Part shown: positions 4,413 to 10,041 of the stretch, in pieces
How the letters are laid out: each line of letters starts with the position of its first letter
Position numbering within the stretch: position 1 is the stretch's first letter
NCBI GenBank assembly: GCA_035252155.1
Contig: DATFDL010000232.1
Span: 1-10,041 of the forward strand
Origin: JAICLL01 sp035252155
Lineage (GTDB): Bacteria; Planctomycetota; Planctomycetia; Pirellulales; JAICIG01
Direction of reading: 5' to 3'
DNA length: 10,041 bases
The notes under the pieces: generated by a model
What the model saw: the letters and a program-made list of their open reading frames with translations, nothing else
Databases searched by the model: none
Told to the model about the DNA's origin: nothing
Made by a program: the position numbers and the translations under genes

Positions 4413-6767
4413 CTAGTGAAGCTGATTCACTTCACGGCGGGCGGCGGCCGAGCGGGTCGGACCGAGCGAAAGCCCCAGCCAGCCATCGGTCACCACGCAT
4501 TGGGTGACGCTCAGCCCGTTCAGACGCGGATCGGCCAGCGTGCGGTCGTCGACTAGCCGCAAGTCGCGGTCGTGAGAGAAGACCTTGCTGAAGATGCCGC
4601 GCAGGGCGATCTGCGGCTGATTGCCGAACCGCTGTCCCCAAAGCTGCACGGTGCCGTCGCGCACGAAGCGGGCATCGAGCCCCCGGGCCTGCGGCTTGTA
4701 ATGGACGCGCACCTGAAAGTTGCGCCAGCTTTTGGGATATTTGCGCAGCTCGGCCACCGACAGCGTCAGCTCGACCCGGCCGTCGGCGAATCGCACCGAC
4801 AGGCTGTCGCGCTTGGCAAACGTGATCCGCAAATCGGGCGGAAACTCGTTGGTCATGGCCTGCGGCGGAAGCTGAAACGCCTCAAGCAGCCGCTGCTGCA
4901 ACTCGGGCAGGCTGAAGGTTTGGCCGTCGAGCCCCAGCCGATCGCCGATGTTGTTCAAGAGCGACTGATGGATTTGCAAGCTCGCTACGCTGTCGGCGAG
5001 CGCCATCGGGCGCGGCGTGCAGGCTGCCAGTTGCCCGTCGGCGGCCAGGCGGAATCGCATCGTCGCCCGGTTCTCGCTGGTGCGCAGGTCGATCACGGTC
5101 GGCTCCAAGGCCAGACCGTCAAGTGGCGTCAGCACCCGCCGGTGGAGTGTGGTCTTGGCCTCGGTCAGCCGTGGCTCGACCGCCGCGTCGATCTCTTCTT
5201 GCACCCGGGTTATTACTTTGCGGCGGGCCACACGGCGGACCTCGCCTTCTTTTTCCGCGTGCTTCACTCGGGCGATGCCTTCGACCACCCAGCCTAAAAC
5301 CGGCACGTCGTCATAGTCGGTTTCAACGCCGCGCAATTGCGGCGAGTGCGAAGCCGCGGCCTCGGCCGGCCACGTCTCGACGCCGCTGGAGCCAAGCTGA
5401 AACACCTTGCGGGCCAGATACGTCGAGTCGCTGTGGCTGTAGATCGTCACCGGCCCGCTCTTGCTCGTGGTGCGGGCCAACACCAGCCCCCGCACTTCCA
5501 GCGCCAGCCGCACGTGGTGAGCGTCGGGCAGCAGCCGCACGCCCAACTGAGCCGTCGTGCTGCTCCAGCCACGCGTGGGCACGCCCAGAATGCGATCGCG
5601 CACGGGCGACTCGACCGTCGGCTGCTTGGGAACAAACCGGTTGAGCAAGTCGGCTGAGACCACGATCCGCAGGTTCGAATTACGATAATTCGATTCGAGC
5701 CAGTGCGTGAGACGCGCGGCCGCCGGACCATCGCCCGTCGCCAGCCGCGAAGTCGCCGCCGCCAGCTCTCGGCCGTCGTCACTTAGCCCCGTCTGCTCGA
5801 ACCGCTCCAGGCGGCTCAACAGTTGAGCCAGCTCTTCCGCGCTGCGCGAGGAGGTTTGGCCAGCCGGGCGCAACGAGACGGTTTTTTGGCCGGTTACGCG
5901 CTGGGTCGCCATTTCGGGCACCATTTCCCAAAACTCCAGCCGCCGCAAGATGGCGTAACGGATACGGCGCAGAGCGGCGGCTTCGGGTTGGTTGTCGGCG
6001 GCCGTCAGCAACGGATGGTCGCGCTCGGTCAGGTCGCGCAAGCGGCCCAAGGCCACCAGAGCGCGCGGCGAATTTGCATCGTCGATCCGCCCTAGCTCAC
6101 GCACCAGGTCAGCGATCCGCCCGGCCCATTCGCCGGTGTGGCAATTCCAGGCCAACTGATCGAGCTGAGCCAACAGCGCTTCGTGCGCGCCCCAGGCGCC
6201 GGCAAACTGCGGGCGGGGCCGCCGCTTTTTAAGGCTCGGGCGGGGCACAGAATGCGACGGCTCGCCCTCAGTCTCCGCCGCTGGTGTTGGCTCAGCGGCA
6301 ATCGCCGGCCCTTCCGGCAATTCGCTGTTCGGCTCATCCGGTGCTTGCGGCTCCGCCACAATCATCTCGGCCGGCGTTTCGTCGTCCGCGGCCTCCGATG
6401 CCTCGGCCATGCTTTGCGCCTCGGACGCAACATCGGAGTCGTTCGCTTCAATTACGGCAGACGGTTCATCGATGACGGGCAACGTCGGCATCTCTTGGCG
6501 AGCGACTTTCGGATGCGGCTCGGCCGGTTCGCCGATCGGCCGCGAGTTGTCTTCGCTCTCAGACAGGTAGTCCCGGCCCTCGTGGCCGGCTATCGGGTGA
6601 CTTTCTCGCGCGTCCGTGGCATTGCCGGAACCGCCGGGCACAAGGCCCGGAGCTACCGCGCGCACAGCGATCTTTTCCCAAGACCGCGGGGCCGCCACGC
6701 TCAGGAGAAACAGCGCGCTCAACACGACGACGAACGGCCATGTGCTTACCTCGCGCTGTCGGCTCAT
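4413..6767 (-). CDS. Large membrane-anchored protein of unknown function (784 aa)
   Basis: I do not recognise a family. ATG at 6767 is chosen because GAGGG lies 4 nt upstream and a membrane segment follows at once (about residues 10-26, WPFVVVLSALFLLSVAA, after a short basic start). The frame is open for 57 more codons upstream, but these lack a hydrophobic N-terminus and run into apt. Residues about 27-185 are low-complexity and acidic, rich in Glu, Ala, Pro and Asp, then end in a basic KKRRPRPQ patch; this suggests a disordered extracytoplasmic linker. Residues 190-380 look mostly helical. Residues 380-784 look mixed or beta-rich, with a basic stretch near 500-525. The sequence does not show whether the N-terminal segment is cleaved. 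A palindromic repeat encodes residues 37-68. It is probably an envelope protein restricted to planctomycetes (inference). Confidence 0.8.
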   Translation of the reverse strand: MSRQREVSTWPFVVVLSALFLLSVAAPRSWEKIAVRAVAPGLVPGGSGNATDARESHPIAGHEGRDYLSESEDNSRPIGEPAEPHPKVARQEMPTLPVIDEPSAVIEANDSDVASEAQSMAEASEAADDETPAEMIVAEPQAPDEPNSELPEGPAIAAEPTPAAETEGEPSHSVPRPSLKKRRPRPQFAGAWGAHEALLAQLDQLAWNCHTGEWAGRIADLVRELGRIDDANSPRALVALGRLRDLTERDHPLLTAADNQPEAAALRRIRYAILRRLEFWEMVPEMATQRVTGQKTVSLRPAGQTSSRSAEELAQLLSRLERFEQTGLSDDGRELAAATSRLATGDGPAAARLTHWLESNYRNSNLRIVVSADLLNRFVPKQPTVESPVRDRILGVPTRGWSSTTAQLGVRLLPDAHHVRLALEVRGLVLARTTSKSGPVTIYSHSDSTYLARKVFQLGSSGVETWPAEAAASHSPQLRGVETDYDDVPVLGWVVEGIARVKHAEKEGEVRRVARRKVITRVQEEIDAAVEPRLTEAKTTLHRRVLTPLDGLALEPTVIDLRTSENRATMRFRLAADGQLAACTPRPMALADSVASLQIHQSLLNNIGDRLGLDGQTFSLPELQQRLLEAFQLPPQAMTNEFPPDLRITFAKRDSLSVRFADGRVELTLSVAELRKYPKSWRNFQVRVHYKPQARGLDARFVRDGTVQLWGQRFGNQPQIALRGIFSKVFSHDRDLRLVDDRTLADPRLNGLSVTQCVVTDGWLGLSLGPTRSAAARREVNQLH
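6566..6657. repeat. BIME-like pair of inverted GTAG-footed REP hairpins, inside the 784-aa gene
   Basis: Two 24-bp arms (6566-6589 and 6634-6657) are inverted copies matching at 19 of 24 positions, with a 44-bp centre. Each arm begins GGTAG and then folds into its own hairpin: CCGGCC-CTCGT-GGCCGG on the left, and CCGGGC-CTTGT-GCCCGG on the right (minus strand). The two arms use different stem sequences, each internally paired. The element lies in the open frame of the 784-aa gene, encoding residues 37-68 of its disordered segment. The structure is seen directly; assignment to a REP/BIME family is inference. Confidence 0.6.
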
Positions 6768-6928
6768 CGATCCCTCGTAGATGCCGGTCTCAAGATCAAG
6801 ATCGGCCGGTTGGGCAGGCTGAATCGAACGTAGTTGCGAAAAGAGCGTTTCTGCCGGCACAGTTGCGGCAAATTGCTCAAAATGGTCAAATCTGAGGCAG
6901 TTTGCCCATTTCGCCGCCGAACGCCGCC
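6768..6928. other. Divergent intergenic region between the 784-aa gene and apt
   Basis: This 161-bp region must hold the promoters of two divergent genes. For apt, TTGCGG at 6863-6868 lies 17 bp before TCAAAT at 6886-6891, a weak sigma70-like match. No convincing promoter was found for the other direction apart from the GAGGG ribosome-binding site at 6772-6776. Confidence 0.4.
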
Positions 6929-7462
6929 ATGCCGCCAACCGCCACGCTCGACCTGGGCGACTTTATTCGCTCGGTGCCCGACTTTCCGAAGCCGGGCATC
7001 TTGTTCCGCGACATTACGCCCCTGTTGGCCGATGCCGCCGCCCTGCGCGAGACGGTCAAGCGGCTGGCTGAGCCTTATCGGCAGGCGGGCATCGACGTGG
7101 TCGCCGCCGCCGAGGCCCGCGGTTTTATCTTTGCCGCCCCGCTGGCGATCGAGCTGGGCACGGGTTTTGTGCCCGTTCGCAAGCCTGGCAAATTGCCGTT
7201 CGAGAAGCACAGCTTCTGTTATGAACTGGAATACGGCAGCGACACGTTGGAGGTGCATGCCGACGGTTTTGCGGCCGGCCAGCGAGTATTGCTGGTCGAC
7301 GACTTGCTGGCCACCGGCGGCACGATGCGGGCCTGCTGCCAATTGGTCGAACGCACCGGAGCGGTGGTGGCGGGTTGCGCATTCGTGATCGAACTGACAG
7401 ATTTGGGCGGGGCCAAGCGGCTCGCGCCGCACCCGACGTGGAGTTTGTTGAAATATTCGTAG
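6929..7462 (+). CDS. apt: Adenine phosphoribosyltransferase
   Basis: A 177-aa cytoplasmic purine-salvage enzyme that joins adenine and PRPP to give AMP and pyrophosphate. Seen in order: IRSVPDFPKPGILFRDITPLL (13-33, in family register), AEARGFIFAAP (61-71), VPVRKPGKLP (81-90), YELEYGSD (98-105), and the PRPP-binding loop VLLVDDLLATGGT (120-132). Length matches bacterial Apt (about 170-185 aa). ATG at 6929 gives a family-like N-terminus but has no Shine-Dalgarno. A TTG at 6902, in frame and 4 nt after GAGG, would add nine residues and cannot be excluded. The gene stands alone, divergent from the 784-aa gene and convergent with the DUF1573 gene. Confidence 0.95.
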   Translation: MPPTATLDLGDFIRSVPDFPKPGILFRDITPLLADAAALRETVKRLAEPYRQAGIDVVAAAEARGFIFAAPLAIELGTGFVPVRKPGKLPFEKHSFCYELEYGSDTLEVHADGFAAGQRVLLVDDLLATGGTMRACCQLVERTGAVVAGCAFVIELTDLGGAKRLAPHPTWSLLKYS

Positions 7463-7523
7463 GACGGGACTCGTTTCACCCATCCCCATACGCATCCAGT
7501 TAAGCGAGTGTCCGCGTCACTGC

Positions 7524-7615
7524 TCTGTAGGGAACGCCCTGCGTGGCGTTCCGTGAGGGGCGAATTGACGTCGAACCGTAGTTCGCGGAACGCCACAGAG
7601 GGAGTTCCCTACCGA
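7524..7615. repeat. BIME-like pair of inverted GTAG-footed REP hairpins (92 bp)
   Basis: Two 31-bp arms, 7524-7554 and 7585-7615, match as inverted repeats at 26 of 31 positions around a 30-bp centre. GTAG starts the body of each arm. Each arm then forms a smaller hairpin, for example GGAACGCC-CTGCGT-GGCGTTCC on the left. The element fills the gap between the convergent 3' ends of apt and the DUF1573 gene. It has the same length and layout as the element at 8846-8937, with three base pairs swapped on both arms. Confidence 0.75.
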
Positions 7616-7623
7616 CGTTCGCC

Positions 7624-8610
7624 CTACTCTTCGTCCACCACCTGGGCTTGCACTGGCACTTCGGCCGTCACGTTGCCGGGCAGGTCGGTGTCAATCTGCA
7701 CCGTGTACACGTGCTTGCCGGGCTTGTCGCCGGCCGTGAGCGTCAGCGGTATGGCGTGCTGCCGGCTGGCGGTTTTGGGAGCGGTGAAGGCAATCGACTC
7801 GTCGTCGCAATGGATGGAGGTAATGCGGAACGGCTGCTTGGCCTGGATCACGACGGTCTGCTTCTTTTTTTGGCCGGGTTTCACCGCGCCGAAAAAGACG
7901 GAGGCCGGGCTGACCGTCAGCCCCGACAACACCCGGCCTTCGACATCGATCGGCACTTCGGCCGCGCGTGCGTCGTTGGTGACCAGCGTCAGTTGTTCCT
8001 TGAGATAGCCCGGCGAAGCACCCGGCAAGAGCCGCACGGTCATGTCGTAGCCGATCTTGGTGCCGTCGTGCACAGTCTCGACGGCCTCGGCCACCACAAA
8101 CTCGGAACTGCTGCGGATTTCGTTGATCTCCCAGTCGCTGCGGCCATCGTAAGAGATCTTGATGATTCGTTCGGGCTGCGCGGCGGCATCGACCGTGCCG
8201 AAGGCCACCTCGCCCGGCTCGACCACGATGTCGCTGCGAATATAGCCGGTCACCTGCAATTGCACCTCGGCATAGGTCGGCCTGTCGAACGTCACGGTGA
8301 TCGTGGCTTTGCGCTGGCCGATGAAGGCGCGGGTGTTGAACGTAGCGACGATCGCGCTTTCGTCGTATGTGGCCAGGGAATCGCGCTCGACGGTGGGAAT
8401 GATGCACTTGCAGCCCGGTCGAACGCTGGAAATGTGCACTTCTTCCTCATAGATGTTCGAGAACTTGAAGCGGAACTCCGACTTGGCGCCGCGGGCCACC
8501 GTGCCGAAATCGTGGCTGGTGGTCTCAAACATCTTGCGGGCCCATTCTTGCGCCCGCACCACGCCGCCGCCCGTCACCAACACCACCGCACATAAGGCAA
8601 TGCGAAACAC
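7624..8610 (-). CDS. Secreted DUF1573 protein
   Basis: A 328-aa exported protein. Residues 1-20 form a signal peptide with likely cleavage after VRA, before QE. Residues about 31-125 match DUF1573, an Ig-like beta-sandwich related to ASH/MSP-type domains that is common in planctomycetes and Bacteroidetes: SHDFGTVARGAKSEFRF, then the conserved SSVRPGCKC (61-69). Two more segments open with the same pattern, EVAFGTVDAAAQPER (134-148) and SVFFGAVKPGQKKK (237-250), so the protein looks like three tandem Ig-like domains. Molecular role is unknown; a periplasmic or surface structural role is inferred. The start is GTG at 8610, supported by an ideal Shine-Dalgarno (GGAGG, 7 nt upstream). It stands alone, convergent with apt and divergent from the NHL/thioredoxin gene. 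Confidence 0.92.
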   Translation of the reverse strand: MFRIALCAVVLVTGGGVVRAQEWARKMFETTSHDFGTVARGAKSEFRFKFSNIYEEEVHISSVRPGCKCIIPTVERDSLATYDESAIVATFNTRAFIGQRKATITVTFDRPTYAEVQLQVTGYIRSDIVVEPGEVAFGTVDAAAQPERIIKISYDGRSDWEINEIRSSSEFVVAEAVETVHDGTKIGYDMTVRLLPGASPGYLKEQLTLVTNDARAAEVPIDVEGRVLSGLTVSPASVFFGAVKPGQKKKQTVVIQAKQPFRITSIHCDDESIAFTAPKTASRQHAIPLTLTAGDKPGKHVYTVQIDTDLPGNVTAEVPVQAQVVDEE

Positions 8611-8718
8611 GAACTCACCTCCAGAACCTGGCCACAGGCGCGCGGTTAGGCGTTCATCGCCCCGGTATGTCCAATTTCGGCCGCGCCGACGGCAAACTCA
8701 ATCCCCGCTTTCTTTAAT

Positions 8719-8775
8719 GGAAACCTGGCGAAGCCGGGAAGGCCCGCGAGCTTGCGGCCTCCGCGGCATGTTTCC
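8719..8775 (-). repeat. Compound palindrome with inner GGAG-footed REP-like hairpin
   Basis: GGAAAC (8719-8724) pairs with GTTTCC (8770-8775) as an outer stem. Inside, AGGCCCGC (8740-8747) pairs with GCGGCCT (8754-8760) with one bulged C and a GAGCTT loop. On the minus strand the inner hairpin is preceded directly by GGAG (8762-8759), like a REP foot. It could equally be a leader structure of the DUF1573 transcript or a simple cruciform. Confidence 0.35.
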
Positions 8776-8845
8776 CCGGCCTGCATCCTTACGCTAAGAT
8801 AGGCGCTTGCCGGGGCATTGCAAAGCGGGTCGCGTTCGGATCGGG

Positions 8846-8937
8846 TCTGTAGGGAACGGACTCGGTGCCGTTCCGCCTACTGCGATTCGGCCCCGCGCCG
8901 CCCGTCGCGGAACGGCACGGAGTCCGTTCCCTACAGA
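8846..8937. repeat. Near-perfect BIME-like inverted repeat, 31-bp arms (92 bp)
   Basis: Arms 8846-8876 and 8907-8937 are inverted copies matching at 30 of 31 positions, with a 30-bp centre. Each arm starts TCTGTAG and folds into GGAACGG, an 8-nt loop, then CCGTTCC. The element ends 22 bp before the start codon of the NHL/thioredoxin lipoprotein gene, so it probably lies in that gene's promoter or leader. It matches the element at 7524-7615 in length and in the outer and inner parts of each arm. Confidence 0.85.
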
Positions 8938-8959
8938 ATTCAATCCAAGGAACACAACG

Positions 8960-10041
8960 ATGCAGATTCTCGCACAGCCGCTGTGGAGGGGCCTTCGGTT
9001 GGCGGCCCTGGCCCTCGTGGTCTCGCTGGTTGGCTGCGGCGAACGCGGCGGGCCCGTCAGCGCCCAGGCCGCCGACGAGCAAGACGACCAACAAGATCCG
9101 AAGCCGAACGGCGAGAAAGCGTCCGATAACGAGCCGGCCGACGACATGGAGTTTCCCTATCAACATCGCATTGCCAGCCCCGAGCTTGAGGGCGGCGTCG
9201 GCTGGCTCAACACCGCCGGGCCGCTCGAATTGAAGGCCCTGCGGGGCAAATTTGTGGTCCTAGACTTCTGGACCTATTGCTGCATCAACTGCATGCACAT
9301 CTTGCCCGAACTGAAAAAGCTGGAACGGGCCTACCCCAACCAGCTTGTCGTGATCGGCGTGCATTCGGCCAAGTTCGAGAACGAAGAGGACTCGAAGAAT
9401 ATCGCCGAAGCCATTCAGCGTTACGACATCGAGCACCCCGTCGTCAACGACTCGAAGCACGCCATCTGGCAGCGATTTGGCGTCAATAGCTGGCCCACGG
9501 TTTACTTAATCGACCCCGAGGGCAACCTGGTCTGGGGACGCAACGGCGAGGTCGAGTTCAAAACGCTCGACGCCGCGGTGCGGGCCGGTTTGCCCTATTA
9601 TCGCCGCAAGGGCGTGCTCGACGAGACGCCGCTACGGTTCGATCTCGAAGCCGACAAAGCCCAGCGGACGCCGCTGCGATATCCCGGCAAGCTGCTGGCC
9701 GACGAAGCCGGCGACAGGTTGTTCATCGCCGACAGCAATCATCACCGGATCGTGATCGCGCAGCTCGACGGCACGCTGATCGACATCATCGGCTCGGGCA
9801 CTCTAGGGGCCGATGATGGCGACTATCACACCGCCACGTTCAATCATCCGCAGGGAATGGCCCTGCGCGACAAAATGCTTTACGTGGCCGATACCGAAAA
9901 CCATCTGCTGCGCAAGATCGATCTCGATGCCAAGCTGGTAACCTCGATCGCCGGCACGGGTAAGCAACGCCGGTCGTTTGCCTGGCCCGGCATGGATGTG
10001 AACGACCTGACACCCGAAGGCGAGCTGCGCAACCCGCCCGA
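8960..10041 (+). CDS. NHLRC2-like lipoprotein: thioredoxin-fold plus NHL repeats (3' end outside window)
   Basis: ATG at 8960 has AAGGA 8 nt upstream. The first 360 codons are visible. Residues 1-25 are a lipoprotein signal with lipobox LVGC (Cys26), so the protein is probably anchored to a membrane and faces the periplasm. A charged linker (about 27-65) follows. A TlpA/thioredoxin-like domain spans about 75-215: VVLDFWTYCCINCMH carries Cys107, Cys108 and Cys111, and the cis-Pro is Pro179 in SWPT. IGVHSAKFENE and HPVVND closely follow the animal and bacterial NHLRC2 pattern. From about 235 NHL beta-propeller repeats begin, seen at LADEAGDRLFIADSNHHRI and MLYVADTENHLLRKID. The likely role is thiol redox or scaffolding in the envelope, inferred from the family. 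The rest of the propeller lies beyond the window. Confidence 0.93.
   Translation, partial: MQILAQPLWRGLRLAALALVVSLVGCGERGGPVSAQAADEQDDQQDPKPNGEKASDNEPADDMEFPYQHRIASPELEGGVGWLNTAGPLELKALRGKFVVLDFWTYCCINCMHILPELKKLERAYPNQLVVIGVHSAKFENEEDSKNIAEAIQRYDIEHPVVNDSKHAIWQRFGVNSWPTVYLIDPEGNLVWGRNGEVEFKTLDAAVRAGLPYYRRKGVLDETPLRFDLEADKAQRTPLRYPGKLLADEAGDRLFIADSNHHRIVIAQLDGTLIDIIGSGTLGADDGDYHTATFNHPQGMALRDKMLYVADTENHLLRKIDLDAKLVTSIAGTGKQRRSFAWPGMDVNDLTPEGELRNPP

Larger units (their letters stand above)
8611..8959. other. 349-bp divergent intergenic region with two palindromic structures
   Basis: No gene is supported here; short frames crossing it are made of repeat sequence. It holds the DUF1573 ribosome-binding site (8618-8622), a compound hairpin at 8719-8775 and the 92-bp inverted repeat at 8846-8937. 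AAGGA at 8947-8951 serves the plus-strand gene. Promoters for both genes must lie here, but no clear -35/-10 pair was found. Confidence 0.6.

Noticed and set aside
6768..6938. A 57-residue N-terminal extension of the 784-aa protein
   Set aside because: A Shine-Dalgarno plus membrane segment supports ATG at 6767, and the extension would overlap the apt coding region.
7463..7523. Possible apt terminator just after its stop
   Set aside because: No GC-rich stem with a T-run is present; the only strong structure is the repeat at 7524-7615, which also lacks a T-run.
7648..8595. A 315-codon plus-strand frame
   Set aside because: It is antisense to the DUF1573 gene, which has a signal peptide, domain motifs and an ideal ribosome-binding site.
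8789..9166. Minus-strand frames of 117-125 codons across the start of the lipoprotein gene
   Set aside because: Much of the translation comes from the 92-bp palindrome, and the rest is antisense to the lipoprotein N-terminus.

Overview
The window looks like chromosome of a planctomycete, probably Pirellulales-like. This rests on high GC, patchy Shine-Dalgarno use, a DUF1573 secreted protein, a lipoprotein fusing a thioredoxin fold to NHL repeats, a Uma2-family nuclease, a bacterial ComB, and long intergenic gaps carrying palindromic repeats. It is an inference from gene content; no 16S gene is present.

Layout, left to right. (1) On the minus strand lies a short unit: an extended -10 promoter (about 1602-1610), a 24-codon ORF that looks like a collapsed tandem copy of uma2, an intact uma2-like gene, and a sugar phosphate isomerase/epimerase-like TIM-barrel gene cut off by the window start. 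(2) Upstream of it, also minus, are glycyl-tRNA synthetase (541 aa, dimeric alpha2 type), a ComB-like 2-phosphosulfolactate phosphatase (261 aa), and a 784-aa membrane-anchored protein I do not recognise. An intrinsic terminator and a nested 20-bp inverted repeat sit between the 784-aa gene and comB. (3) Adenine phosphoribosyltransferase (apt, plus strand) diverges from the 784-aa gene. (4) A secreted DUF1573 protein (minus) converges on apt. (5) An NHLRC2-like lipoprotein gene (plus) diverges from the DUF1573 gene and runs off the right edge.

The genes do not form one pathway. glyS and apt are housekeeping (translation, purine salvage); the DUF1573 protein, the 784-aa protein and the NHL/thioredoxin lipoprotein belong to the cell envelope or periplasm.

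The strongest unexplained signal is a family of palindromic elements resembling REP/BIME sequences. Three elements (6566-6657, 7524-7615, 8846-8937) each consist of two inverted arms; every arm starts with GTAG and folds into its own small hairpin. Two are both 92 bp and differ by compensatory changes, and the third lies inside the reading frame of the 784-aa protein. Three shorter single hairpins with GTGG or GGAG at the foot (near 1621-1650, 3348-3370, 8742-8762) may be solitary relatives. This architecture predicts a REP-associated Y1 transposase (RAYT) elsewhere in the genome.
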